From: Hydractinia symbiolongicarpus
Lineage: Eukaryota; Cnidaria; Hydrozoa; Anthoathecata; Hydractiniidae
Direction of reading: 5' to 3'
Assembly (NCBI RefSeq): GCF_029227915.1
Contig: NC_079877.1
Coordinates: 18,873,851-18,935,850 of the forward strand
DNA: 62,000 nucleotides
In this document: positions 12,301-26,700 of the stretch, one piece after another
Numbering within the stretch: the stretch's first letter is position 1
Layout of the letters: each line of letters starts with the position of its first letter
Program-made: the position numbers and the translations under genes
Notes under the pieces: generated by a model
Seen by the model: only the letters and a program-made list of their open reading frames with translations
Told to the model about the DNA's origin: nothing
Databases searched by the model: none

Positions 12301-15300
12301 GGTTTGGTAAACACATTGGTCCAGATATTAAATGGGCTGATGGAAAAGGCAGCAACCTGTTTAAAGTTAAAACCAAACTACAGTCAACAATATACACTCA
12401 GGTGGGGGTTCTGTTATTTGTATGTGGAGTTTACATTATCTATTCAGCATTCACATTGTCAAAGGTGTAATGCTTATGTGCATGTATGTTTTATAAGGAA
12501 CAGCAGTAATACTTGTGGGTTTGAATAATTAAATAATCTAAATTGAATAATCTAAGAAATTTTGTCAATTTGGGTGGGAATTTAATTTTGCAGATTTTTT
12601 TATGCCTTTTTATGCCTCAAATTCAATGGGTTTTGTATGACACTCAATTCTGTTTGCAAAGCTGTTATTGATTTTATTCCTGTTTATGACTAGATACATA
12701 TTGACTAAGTTTGATGTTTCACTGTAAATTGCATAGCACTTAGTCAGGGACAACAGACCCATCATGTATTGTAATTTACAATCAAAACAGTACCCTTTAA
12801 TGAAAAAGGATCTATTTGTCTTTTTAGGATCCTCACACAAATAACTTCTTTTCCCATTGGCAATTGTCAGAGGGAAAGGCTGTCTCATCAGCTGATGCAG
12901 AAACATCTCGTCTGCTAAAACTGATGCATGGCACTGATGTTAATGTCTTGATCAGGTTCCTACCAGTTTTTTTAAATCAACTTTTGAAAGTGCTTATTCT
13001 TGTAAGTAACGAAGATGTAGCAGTTAACGTTGTCAGGTATGAATGCTCTGCTCTTTTTTTTCTTTCAGGTGTTATTCACCAAAAAAAAAATTTTACATTC
13101 TTGATACATACAATTTTTTTCAGTCTTTTAATACGTGTGACCAGTATGTTGCATGAAGTTAACAAAAGTCATCTACTAAAGTCCTACGTGAAGGTTTGAG
13201 GAAGTTATGTTCTTAATTTATTATAGACCTTGTTTAATTATTGATTTTAACCTCTGTCACGTTTTTACTGGTCTACTTCTGAACCTTACCCCTGAGAACT
13301 GTCTGGTGTCTACACTTTCTTACCCAACTATGGTCCTCCATTCTCTCCAAGTGCCCCAACCAACGCAATCTTCTATCTGGATAATATATCCAGAGCTACA
13401 AACGCTTAGCCTGATTCTTAGCATTCTGTCTCTTTCTGTCTTCAGGCCTCTCAATGAAGAAAATAGTGCCCAGGGAGTAAAACGCGTACGGTAATATAAC
13501 TGCGTACACATACTTAACTTTACTTTACTTATGCGATTTAGTTTTTTTTACCCAGTGATATTGCTTTATATTTTTATTGCTTTGTAGTGCTCCTATTACG
13601 ATTTTCTCTCTCTCTCTGTCTCTCCCTCTCTCACTAAAGATTCATTTTAAGGGACTTTTTCCACAATTTTAATCTTCTGATTATAATTTATAAAAAGCTG
13701 TCAACAAAATAATTATTCGTGGTTTGCTAAACTTCAAGGTCTAAACATTTCATTCAAAACATTTAAATGATATGAATCTGCAAAAAAATACTTTTAAAAA
13801 TGATATTGGTTGGCCCATCATTGGTGGTTGACCAAAATATTTTGTTAATAAGCCAAGATTATGGAACCACTTTAGCAGTATGTCAATCTCTTAAATGCCA
13901 CTTAACAGTTTTCTCATCAAAATCGCTATTTTTTAATAATTACGAAAAAATCGAGCAAAGATAACTGCTTACTAATCCAACCCTGTTTATGTGTTTCGCA
14001 ATTATCTCAAAAGTTGCAACTAAGAAACTTAATTCGCCATAACTTTTGATTAAAGCATCCCTTCCATCTAAATTTTCGCATGAATTTAGTCCATTTATTA
14101 CTAAACTAGTCGATAAAGCCCGTGGAAAAATCCACTTAGACAGGATAACAGTAAAAAAAACAGTTATTTAAATTTTGATGACGTCAGCAAGGATCTGTCA
14201 ACAGACAAAATGTTTTTTCTAGGAAATTTGTTTACTTGTTGCCTCTATTGTGTAGAGCTTGAATAGCTTATTAAAATAATGTATAGGATTTTTTGTTTTG
14301 GACAAACGCCTAAGGATATATAAAGGTTTTAAAATTTTGCTGACGTCAGCAAAAACGAATAAATATGCAAAAAAATTATTTTAAGAAATTTGTATACCCG
14401 TTGCCTTCATCGTATAGATCTCAAAACGCTGATCAAGAAAATGTATAGGATCATGAATCTTTTATAAACGGTTGCAGAGATATTGAGGCTTGAAAACTTT
14501 CTGATGACGTCATCAACCCATCCCCTCCGAAACGGAATGGGAGACCCAGGTTTGGGGAACTTACCCAAATTGGTCCTAGGTGATCCCTAGTTACCCACGC
14601 GGTGAAAAATCATTGACGTCACCACCTCGTTTCCAAGTTATTTACCCTCAAAATTTTAGGTGCACGGTAATGGCTCCATTAATTTAATATAGGATATTGA
14701 CGTTAAAGTAGTGTTATTGACGTCGCACCTTAACGTCAGAAAATTTAACATATTAGACATGCCTTTTTCGGCGACATCAAAGAAAAATAAGGATATCAAC
14801 TTTGCCTGTCACAGAGACACGGAACTGGCGTATTATTATAGAGACTAGTCGATAAGGCCCGTGGAAAAATCCACTTAGGCAGAAGGACAATGGAAAAGTA
14901 GGTTGTTTTAGATTTTTTGCTGACGTCAGCAGTGCAATTACAAAAATATTTGGCGAAATTTAGTTTATTCGTTGCCTGTACTATGCAGATGTTAAAACGC
15001 TGACCAAGAAAATGTATATGATCATATCTTTTTGATAAGCAGTTAATGAGACATAAGGGTTTTAACATTTTGCTGATGTCAGCAATGGCCAGTCAAACCC
15101 CCAAAAATTTTTTTTTAGAAATTTGTATACCTGCTGCCTTCATTATATAGGTCTTGAAACGCTTATCAAGAAAATGTATAGGATCGCGTATTTTTGACAA
15201 ACGGTTGCAGAGATATTAGGATTTGAAGGTTTTTTCGATGACGTCATCAACCCGTCCATTCCGAAACGGATTCGGGGACCCAGGTTTGGGAAAATTACCC

Positions 15301-17742
15301 AAATTGGTCCTAGTTAGTCCCTAGTTACCCACGCAGTGAAAAATCATTGACATCATCACTTCGTTTCCAAGTTATTTGCCCTTAAAGTATTAGGTGCACT
15401 GTAATGGCTTCATTAATTTAATATAGGATATTGACGTTAAAGTAGTGTTATTGACGTCGCGCCGTAAAGTCAGAAAATTTAGCATATTAGACATGCATTT
15501 TTCGGCAACATCAAAGGAAAATGAACACATCCACTTTGCCTGTCACAGACACACAGACAGACACACTTAGCGTATTATTATATATACAAAAACAAACAAA
15601 AGGTAAATAGCAATTTCGGAAGGAAAGCGGGAACATACCTCCTAAAATTTCAATGTAGTGTAAGTTTCCCTTTTGAAATATTCATTTCATAGATGAAAAA
15701 CAGCAACAATTTTTTCAACAATTTTTAGACATGCACAAGCATGTTTAAAAAATATGCTAGATAAAAGAAGTAATCCGATTAGAATTTTATGGCCGATTGT
15801 TATCACTTCAACGCTTTCAAATGTCGAAATATGGTTTTCTTGTTTATTGGATAAATTTAGGCCTTGGAAGCTTTTACAATGCAAAAAGTAGATCCTTTAC
15901 TTTTTCGGACTGTGTTAGATCTAAACTCAACTTCCTCTGTATCAAGTCTGTCCTGCCAAGTCTTTCCCTGTCTGCCTCTGGGCTTTGCCCCAGGAACTAT
16001 TAAGTCTCTACACTTTCTTACCCAATTATCCCCCTCCCCCAAACTCCGGCCCGCCCATAGAGATTACCAGAAATATGGTTGAAGATGCTCTAGCACATAT
16101 GAAAGCAGGAAAAGCAGCTGGTCCTTCGGGATTTGTTGTTGAAATGATACGTGCTGCTGGTGACCCTATTATTGATTCGGTTACAAATCTTATCTACAAA
16201 ATTATTAAAGATGGTGTTGTGCCGAAAGAGTGGAACGAATCTTACATCATCAATTTGTACAAAGGTAAAAGGGATGCCCTAGATAGAGGGAATTTTAGAG
16301 GTCTGGACCTTACAGACCAGGTTTTAAAGATCGTGGAAAGAAAGTAATCATCCGATCACAAATCAGTATTAACAGCATACAGTTTGGCTTTATGCCAGGT
16401 AGAAGTACAGTTCTGAGTTTTGGGTGCAAGTTGGGGTGCACCAAGGTTTGGTACAAGTCCACTTCTTTTCATCATTGTCTTAGAGGCGTTGTCTCAAGAG
16501 TACCGCCTTGGCTATCCATGGGAACTTCTGTATGCTGATGACCTTGTCATCTCTGCAAATTCTATCGTAGAGCTTACAGAACGATTAAAACTCTGGAAAG
16601 ATAATCTAGAAGAGAAGGGACTACGTGTCAATATGAAAAAGACAAAAATTATGCACAGTCAGCGTGAGGCATCAAAGTCAACTGACTCAAATAAATGGCC
16701 ATGTGGTGTTTTCTCTAAAGGAGTTAGGAGTAATTCAATGTTATGCTCACAATGCAATCAATGGATCCATAAAAGATGCACTAACCTAAAAGGCAGATTA
16801 AGAGCGGATCCTGATTTCCTCTGCAAGAAATGCAGTGGTGAACTTGTTACTTCAATTGATAACCAAGCCACATCGATTAAAGTTGGAGATGATGACATTG
16901 AGGTTGTGCAGAGTTTTTGTTACTTAGGTGACATATCAGTTAGCATGGTGATTGTTTCGATGCTACTATGGGCAGAATAAGGTCTTCTTGGAAGAAGTTT
17001 CGTGAGTTGCTTCCCATTCTCACTTGTTCTGGTATAACAGAGGTCGGGTGCAACAGAGGTCAGGTGTACAATGCCTGTGTACGTAGTGTGCTCCTGCATG
17101 CTAGTGAAACGTGGGCACTAAATGTTGAAGATACCAACCGAATTAAACGCACAGATCATGCAATGCTAAGATGGATTTGTTCAGTAAAGCTCTCTGACAA
17201 ACTCTCAATGAAAGAGTTAAGACCACAGCTAAAGCTTCAGAGTGTCGAAGATGTACTGTCATATAATAGGTTGAGATGGTTTGGGCACTTTCATTGCATG
17301 CGAAATGAGCCCTGGCCAATGATAGTTCTGTCTTTTGAAGTTGCTGGAAGTGTGCCACGTGCAAGACCAAGGAAGAAATGGAAAGAAAACATAAATAAAG
17401 ACCTTGCTTTAAAAAATTTGAAAATAGACGATGACTTTGATCGCGAAAAGTGGAAAAGGTGCATAAATCCAAGAAGTTTGGTTCATAGAAAGCAATGTGC
17501 AACCCTCGTGAACGGGGATTAACGCACAATAAACGTGCAGTAAGTAAGTAAGTAAGTAAATAAGTAAGTAAATAAGTAAGTAAGTAAGGGCCAATAGTCG
17601 CAAAATCCAACATAAAAAACATTTCTTGGGCACGAATCGCAAAAATAACACCTGAAAAAATGTTTCATCGGATTATTCCCCCTGGACGTTTATCTTTATA
17701 ATCGCTTATTATTACCAAAAAACATCCTAGTATACAATAATG

Positions 17743-17781
<39 letters not shown>

Positions 17782-20700
17782 AATAAATATTTAAGGTGGC
17801 TAGCCCAGAAAATCGCAAAAACCTATAGTTAGTGGATTGTTTTCACTGGGGGCCACTGGAACAAAAAGGAAACAAAAAGTGATAAACCTTAGACTGCCTC
17901 AGTTCAATCAAACATAGTAACATTTATAATCTGTCAAAATTGAAAAAAAAAGAAAGAATAAAAAACAAAAATTAAAAAGTTAAAAAGTGATCTCCATTAG
18001 AATTTGCCAAATACATTAGAGATTGAAGTCTTGAACGAAAGCAGACTTCCATCACAGGTCACTTGGTCTGGAAGATTATTCCACACTTTTGCAGCTCTAA
18101 ATGGGAAGGCTTTTTTGCCAAATTTCGTGTTGACTAAGGGAAGTGCGAACCTGTTTTTAAAGCTCCTCTTGTTTGATGATTATGACAGTTGTTTGTCAAA
18201 AGTTTGTTTTATCGAGTCCACATATTTCTGGTACGCTATTCGTAAAAGTAAATCCATCAAAGCATGAAAAAAGGCTTGTTTGGGGGGGGGGGAGGTCAGG
18301 GGCAAAATGGCCTACCCTTCCGTTTTTTACTTGTAACTTTCGTTTGCCTGGCTTATTTTACTTGCAATTTTTAGTAGCTGAGTTTCTATCTATATGAAGT
18401 TGATTTAGCTTAAAAAAATTAAAATTGCGCCCACATTTCTAAGGACCCTTATGCAAAAATTATACATCATAATTTTTTTTAGAATATTAAGTGCGTGTTA
18501 CGATATGTGATTAACGTATTAGATTCATATTTTATTGTGTGGTTTTTTACGCCTTTATTACGCCCTCACATATTATTTTCCGCCATGTGGGCGTAATTTA
18601 CGCCCGTATTTTGTGGTAAATCACTTTTTATCTGTTTGGCACCCCATTTGTGTTGGCATAAATAACATTGAGACACAAATGTGCTAAGTATTATTTAAAA
18701 ACTGTTTTCAAATTTCCATAGTCAACATAAGATAATAAGATGATAATAATAAATATAGTCACGTTAGAGCTTCAATAAAAGAATAAGCAGACCTGTAATT
18801 AAAACAGAAGTCGGAAAACCCATTATTCTAAGCTCAGAAGAAAAAAAATTGTGCAATATGATCTTTTAGAGCATATTTGCATATTATATACTCAAAAAAA
18901 TTAATAACCAGCAATTTTTAAAATTTTGCTGACATCAGCAATTTATCATGTGACCAAAACTAAAAATTTTTCCGCCATTTTAATTATTTTATGTCAGTAA
19001 ACATTTGTGCCAAATGTTTTTTAAAATAAGTAAGTAGATCAGAAAATATAGGGGTAGGGCATCCCCCCACCCCCCAACCTTTGACCAAATCACTCAGACC
19101 CCAACCTGAATACCGTTATGCTAGTAGGATACACACTGTTGTGAACATATTTTGTTAGCTTCGTGATTCACAAAACATCGACATGTTGGGTCTGTAAATA
19201 AATTGCAAACAAAAATTGACCAATTATTTCATTAAAATGCCGAGTACTGTGAGCGCCAATAATTTTAACATGTGGTGGTCAATTAAGAATGTCCCACTTT
19301 CACGAATATGATTCATTGCAAAGGGCACAAAAAAAGCTTGCGAGTATCGAATAACAATATCAATCAATATAAAGCGCCCACTCTTAAAAAGCGCCTAGGG
19401 TTGATTATTTAAATATATTAATAAAGGAAAAGGGGGCGCTTATTAAAATATATTATTATTATGTGTTTTACATGTATAGTAAAATAACTAATTTACACCA
19501 ACTATTAAAAAAGTAAAAACTAATACAATGTTTTTATTTTCAAATACATACATCGTTACCGACAAAATATATGCTTGTGTTACCTAACAATGCTTTAAAC
19601 TCATTCAGAGAGGACACATTTTTATGGACACTGACAAGTGGTTCCATGCCTGTGCCGCTCTGACGTGAAAAGAATTTAGACCATAATTGTTGCAGGTCCT
19701 AGGGACTCTAACACTGACTCCTCTTCTGAGCTCATAAGGATGGGACACACTATCTAAAGTAGGCCACATTAAGCTGGACCACTGTGGTGTTAATTTTTGT
19801 ACACTTCTATAACTAAACAACAGAGGTTTTTTTAGTGAAGTAAGTCCTGATTCAATTGAGTCAAATAGTCTGAGTCTGTAAGAGAGAAGTCAATGTATCT
19901 CACTGATAAAGCCAGACGGTGAGTACTTACTTGTAAGGAGTTGACGAGACCTTTTATTACAAAACATCCACACAAGAGGGCAATAGTTAAATTGTGACAA
20001 AATATATGCGTTAAATAAACGAGTGACTTGCAGCGGATTGAGAAAATTACGTATACGTGCAAAAGCTTTCGTTTTTTGCACACTTCCTTCACATGTAAGT
20101 TAAACATAACTGTGAGTCTAAATAAATCCCTAAAAGTTTGACGGTGTCGTGTAATGATAATTTGAAATTTTTTAGGATTTGCAACCATTCCATTCTGACC
20201 AAACCATTCAATAATAAGCTAAATCTTGATGTAAAGAACATCAAGGTTTAGCTTTCTAATTACATTATCTATAGTTATATCACGAACATATAGGGTGTTG
20301 TCATCTGCAAAATTACAAATTGAAGAGTGAGAAGCATATGTCGTTGATGAAAATATTAAACAAAATATGGCCTAGTACAGAACCTTGAGGAACTCCTAAA
20401 AAAACTTTAAGCCAATCCTTAAAAAAACTCCTCGTTTTCACTCTTTGTTTCTTATTTTGTAAATAGAAAAAGATAAATCTAACACTATCCACGCCTAGAG
20501 CATACGCTTCAAGTTTGGCAATCAATAGGTCATCAGAAAGACAATCAAAGGCTTTTCAGAGGTCCATAAGAACAGCACCAACCCTACTAGAGCTATCCAA
20601 GCAACTTTCCCAACTTCGTAACATATTAAGCAAAGCATGTCCAGGACTGTGTCCCTTTCTAAATCCGCAGAGGAATTTAGAAAGACGAGGCTCGATAAAG

Positions 20701-23700
20701 GTTTTAAGTTGGTTTGCGATTAGTCGCTCAAACACCTTTGACAAGGCCAGCAGCAAACTAACGGGCCTATATTTGCATTTTTCCATTGACAAGCTTTTTT
20801 TATGGACTGGAATAATGTCAGCCATTTTTAGCTCATCAGAAAAAGTGGAATTATTTTATGCCTCGTTGAAGCAGTTTGTTAACGCATAAACATAATCATT
20901 AACAGCTAGTTTTAAAATTTTAATTGGAAGTGGACCACTCACTATCTTATCACTCTCAAGTTTAGCTCTTTGCGCATGTCGTCTACAGTAAACTTAGAAA
21001 ATTCAAAATTATTAGCGCCTAGAGCACATTTTTCTCGGATATGCCTTCTGGAATGAGAAGAGAAACTTAGGTGTTGCTATTTGTTGACTTTGATTTTGGC
21101 ACTGAAGGAATGTTAAGAGTGTGAGTGATGGTGTTAAAATATACATTAAATATATTAGAGATGGTCAGTTCATCTTTGACAATTTCACTATCTTCAAGCA
21201 ATGGCAGCCTATTTCCAGCAATGGCAGATTTATCTGAGAAAAAAGGCTTGCATGCCTTCCAAAAATCTCTTCCAGTTGAAATGTCTGCCTGATTGAAATA
21301 GGACGCCATTGCTTAAAGATTAAGTTTAACAACCAAATTTCTCTGTTGCAGTAATTTTGCCACTCTACAGAATTTTTTGTATGATTGGCTATGTTTTTTA
21401 ATTTTGATCTTATCATGATAGCCTTCCTGAAACTTTTTGTAACATGAGGACGATTATTTGCATGAAGAAATTTGGTCTTTAATGGAGCATGCTTATCTAA
21501 GATGAAGGAAAAAGTGCGTTCAAAATCACCATAGTTGGAAACATTATATATCAAACTATTTGAAGGTCATAGAGAAATGATACATCGCTAGTTTTTGTAG
21601 CATTTATAAGTATTCTTTTTAGGAGGCATTCCTAAAAAGATTACTTATGGAAAAAGACGTTCTTAACAGTGTATGCACAAGCATATGATGATCACTTAAC
21701 CCTGTTTCAAGAGTATCACTACACATCAAACTAGACCTCCTGTTTGTTAAAATGAGGTCTACACACGTACCAGAGGAAGACTTGAAACAGGTTGGTTTGT
21801 GGATGACATTGCTAAGTTCGTTATTCTACAAAAAGTCTACAAAAATTGCGGTTTCAGGCATACAATTAAAATCACCTATAATTAATAAATTATCATAAGA
21901 CGCAGAGTAAAAACATCAGATAAACTATTAAAAAAATAAACTAAATCTTGATGAGGAGGTCTGTATATTGACATAAGAAGCCATTTACACTTTCTTAAAT
22001 TCAATTCTAGAGGTATTACTTGAAGATCGCAATTGAAAGAATAACCACAGAGTAATCTAGGCGGAATGTCAGCCCTCACATATGTTAAAAGTCCATCACT
22101 TCGATCAGTGACATCAAATCTGTGTGGGGCCTTGTAACCAACCAATAAAAATTGACTTGATGGAAAAAATGAATCGATTTTCGTTTCTGCAATTGTAAGG
22201 ATATTAGATAAAGCATTGAGTAAGGTATTGAGGTTACCACATTTATTGCGAATAGAGTTAATATTCAAATACGAGATAATTGGATTATTCGGATGTTTCA
22301 TTCTAGCAGATTTCAATTTGTCAGTTGTATTTCCACTATCATTTACTGTGTTCGTATTTTCGATACAGCCATATGATAGATCTTAGAAAAATAGTTAATT
22401 TTTAAACGACAAGTTAAGGTTTTCTTGAAGTAAACAGGTACCAGTAAAATTGAGATGCAGCCCTCTCTGATTAAGGTGTTTTTTCAGATTATTATTCATA
22501 TTATCAATGTATCCGATGTTTCTTTGTTGACATAAATGTTTTAAAGTTTTATTTACTAACTTGAATTTATTGTTGAGATTATCATCTCTTTGGACTATTG
22601 AAGAGACAATAACATGTGACGTTTTGAAACATGTAACTGCAAGTTCATTGATGTTATTTGCAAGTTCATTAGGATGCGATGTTTGTAAGTCATTTGTACC
22701 ACAATGTAATATTAGCAACTCAGGCTTCTATCTAAAGTTGGCTTTACACAATATTGCATAAACTTCACCGTAGCTCCACTGAAAGATTTTACTACGACTA
22801 ATTCATTTTCCGTTGACATATGATATCCCGCAACGTCTTTAACCACCGAGTCACCTAAGACTGCAACAACATTACAATGCTTTTCCAAACTTTGATTAGA
22901 TGAGCTATTTGAATTTAAATCTCTATTATCCAATGACTTACTCTTTTTTCTTCGTTTTGTTTGTTCGTTTTGTTTGAATAGCACTCAACTCAGAGAGTTA
23001 AGTGCTATTCTCGCATTTATCAGTTGTCTGTTCTGTGTTCATTAAATCTGTAAATATACCGGTGGTAATGTTTGATGTAGTTTTTGTAATATCACCGTTG
23101 GGAATATTTTTATCTAAAATTTGTTAAATTGCGTAAATTTTTGATGGAATTTAATTTCTCAGTGTCTTGTGAAAGAAAATTTACCTCGTTACGAATGATT
23201 GATTCTGTAGATTATTTTGTAGACTTTGATAATAATAACAACTCATCAATTATGTTTTTTTCCTCCTCGTTTCTTCTTCCAAAAGAGCTATTTGCTTTTC
23301 CATCATAGAGAAAAGCTTGCCGTTCATATATGTGCATTCACATTGATGATTATCTGTATTTGCACTAGATTTCATAATTATCAAGGCCGTCTCAATTTCA
23401 CTCTGCATAAAATATATTATCTTTTCAACAGCTTGATCAATTTTAACTGCGGCAAACTTTTTGTTGATGTATTCCATATCACATTCATCAATACTTTCTT
23501 CTAATATAGATTTCTCATTGCTGGAATTCTCCAAAACTTTATTTATGATTAATTTTTGAAGATCGCTCTTTCCGTTCAAGGAGTACGCTATTATTTCATT
23601 GACGTAGAGGAAATTTAATCTAAGCATAAAAATTACGTTCAGAGAATTTTAAAAGCACAAGCTTAGCAGATTTGACAAAAACAATTTCCGCCAAAATTGA

Positions 23701-26700
23701 GACTTTTCAGCATCCGATAAATTAAATTCCAGCCAAAATTTAAATTTTAAGAACAATCAGGGCTGAAGTCAACAACAACTACCTTTGATAAATAAGGATA
23801 TCTTTATCAAGGAACAGCATAAAAAAGGTTAGTTACACAGACACACAAAAAAGATTAGTTACAAGCTTTTCTTTTTAGTCTTAATCCAACCATGTCGTAA
23901 CTCTTTCGGAGTGGCAAACCTTTTACTCCTAATCATATCCATTGTTACCAATTTCTCTCTGATGTTGTCTACAAAAATTAGTTTCATTTCATGTATTTCT
24001 GCATAGCTCCACTTGCGTCTTAGACTTGCTGAGGAATATTGAACACTACTGGACTGTGGTTCAGGTGCAACAGTAGGTGGGCGTTCCGGCGCGACAGAAG
24101 GTGGGCATTCTTTTCCTGGCTATATTGATCCAAAGCGCAAGAGATTTCCAACATATTTTGCTCCTTGTGCGCTACTGATCTTTCGTCATCTCACATCATA
24201 ATACTTCTTTTGGGTATTCTCTGAATGTAACAGTAAGTCTGCCACATCCGTTGATACTTCAGGGTGATGTTCCAGGACCGTAGTTGAAGAAGACTTGCGA
24301 AGGATTGTAGTTGATACATTTTGGGTTGACGCATCCGAATTTCCATATACACCAGCTCTTCTCCAATTTTTGTTTAACTGCTTGCTAATTGAGCCCAAAC
24401 CCATCTGCAGACCATTAAAAGAAACGAAGATATGCGCGCTGTTGGCAACAATTTGATTTCTCACGTTTTCAACGAAGACTGACAGGTATCGAAAAATGTG
24501 TTTCTTTAAATACACTTTTGCATGGCCATACATTTTTTTTATTTTAATTCGGTACATATCGTCTTCTAAAACCGCGTCCCTAAATTCTTCCAAGGTCACA
24601 TTTGATGATACTCCGGAAGAATGTGTATTTTGCAAGTTGATCTCTGTTATTAAATAATCCTGCATACAACAAAAGTTGGTTCACGTAAGAATTGGTGGTG
24701 AATCAGATGAATATACACTAAACAATTTTATTGCATTTCTGGAAACAGAAGAACTTTTAAAAATCGAAATTTGTTGAGAAGTAACAAGAGCTTCTTGTTC
24801 TTCTTCGGCCCGGTTGGATACGTGTTTCCGAACAGCGCAGTTATATGACTTTGACCACTTCAGCACTCTATTCTAAACGATAATTAAGATTTTTTCAAAC
24901 ATACAGATTCTGTGAAATCGCGCTAAGGAGTTCAAGCTAAAAAGTTCTACATAGCGCAAAAAACTTAGTTTAATAACAATAAACGAATAAAATAAAATCA
25001 AATTGTTAGCATTCTACTTTTAAGGCAATGAATAAGGGGAGGAAAACGCAAGCCATGTGTTATAATACGTCTTATATTCTTAATTCGCACTAACAATGTA
25101 ATTTAAACGAATCGTTTACCTGCATTCGTAAAATATCATCCGCAGAAAAATTCTTTAAAGGTATCTCATCATTAACCAAAAAATCATAGCATTGCATAAG
25201 GAATGTCAGATACTTCTTGACTGTCAACGGTGCATAATTTTGTGCAACACAATATTTTCCCAAAAACTCGTCTCAAATTTTCATACGCTGGAGCAAATCG
25301 GTTAAATCTTCAGTTTCCAGAGCAACGGCTCCCTGTGCTGTTCTTAAGTCTAACTTGCCACCGTCAACAGAAGAAGTAAGTTTTGCATTTCTCAAGTAAC
25401 CTTTCGTTTGACAATGCATTTTCAGTTTTATCAGAGCTCTTACCATCTTCACTTCATCAAATCCGGGAGGTAAGTATACTGCTTCGCTTTGTCCACTCAA
25501 AAGTCTGGAATTAAATCGTTTGCATTGTATTTTTCAGGAAGGAGATCCTTTGTGTTTCCTTACCGTCTTTTTTTAATCGCCTCCGAGTTTAGCGAACTGA
25601 AGTAGAGGGCACTATTTAGATATTCTGTGTATTCGGTTGTGCCAGCTTTAATTTTGTGAACAAATCCTAAATGTTTATCAAGGCGTTTCAAAACAGCAAA
25701 GCAACCAGCCACTGGACACTGTCTCTTTATGTGTTAGTCAGCACTGGTTCTCTTTGCTTTCTCCTGAGTTCGTTCTTTTTGCGAATAGGAGGAGCTTGCC
25801 TCCATTTATATGTCTTCTTGCTTTCATATACGCGTTAACATTTCTAGCCTTTTCTGAAGACTAGTGATGGATTAAACGCTTATGACAAAGTAGGTCGTTC
25901 AGCTGCAGACCACAATCTTCGATTGGACAATTTTCTTCGAAATGACGAGGTTTTTGTAAGGTTTGGGTCCTAAATTAAATAAAAAGAAACTTGCAAACAA
26001 CAGTAACAGTAGATTTTTGTCGATATTTAAAAAAAGCAACGTCACCTGCAAATAAAGTAGCATCGAACTCGTTGTCCTTTGCTGCATCCGAATCTTGCAA
26101 ATGATTTAAATTTTGGGGAGCATCCGGTCTGTTCTTGGTCGGAGAATCCGGTCTGTTCTCTGTCGTATAATTCGTATGAAAAGTATCTAGTCTTTTTTAC
26201 TGGGTAGCACTTGAGTCAACAACATTGTTTGTGCACGAATCATCATCATCAAGTCCGTCCTCTACAGGAGAATTTGACACGTGGAGAATAATCCAGTTCT
26301 TCTTTGGTAGATGTATTTTAATCGACCGCGTCTGCAATACCTAACTCTTCGGTCTCTCCACCATACAACAGGGCATTAGCCTAAATAGCAATAATCTGCA
26401 TTCATTTTTTTTGCAATTTCTTAGGATAATATGTATAGCAAGCTTTTTAACACGTTTAGAAAAGCTTTGTGCTAAAGCTTAAAACTTGATTTTTTGTAAT
26501 AAATTTAAGGACAATATTTTACCTCTTCGACAGTAAGGTTTTTAATCTTGCTGAAGATTAATGCCAAGGCTTCAGGATACAAAACTTTCATGACGTAATC
26601 AAAATACTAAAAAAAGATATGACATTGGTTACCGTATTTTATGGTATATAACCCGCGGGTTATAAGTTGATTTTTACGACTTCCATCCTTGGTGCGGGTT

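Noticed and set aside
13069-13110. Alternative acceptor (TCTTTCAG) for DOCK exon 13
   Set aside because: The frame meets a stop within 12 codons, while the acceptor at 13122-13123 gives the conserved sequence in phase.
17143-17651. Minus-strand frames over the LINE 3' end with Leu-Thr-Tyr repeats
   Set aside because: They are antisense shadows of the LINE and the (TAAG)n tail.
19373-19440. AAGCGCCC...GGGGCGCTT inverted words as ends of an element
   Set aside because: Only ~8 bases match, the unit would be ~70 bp, and no second copy was seen.
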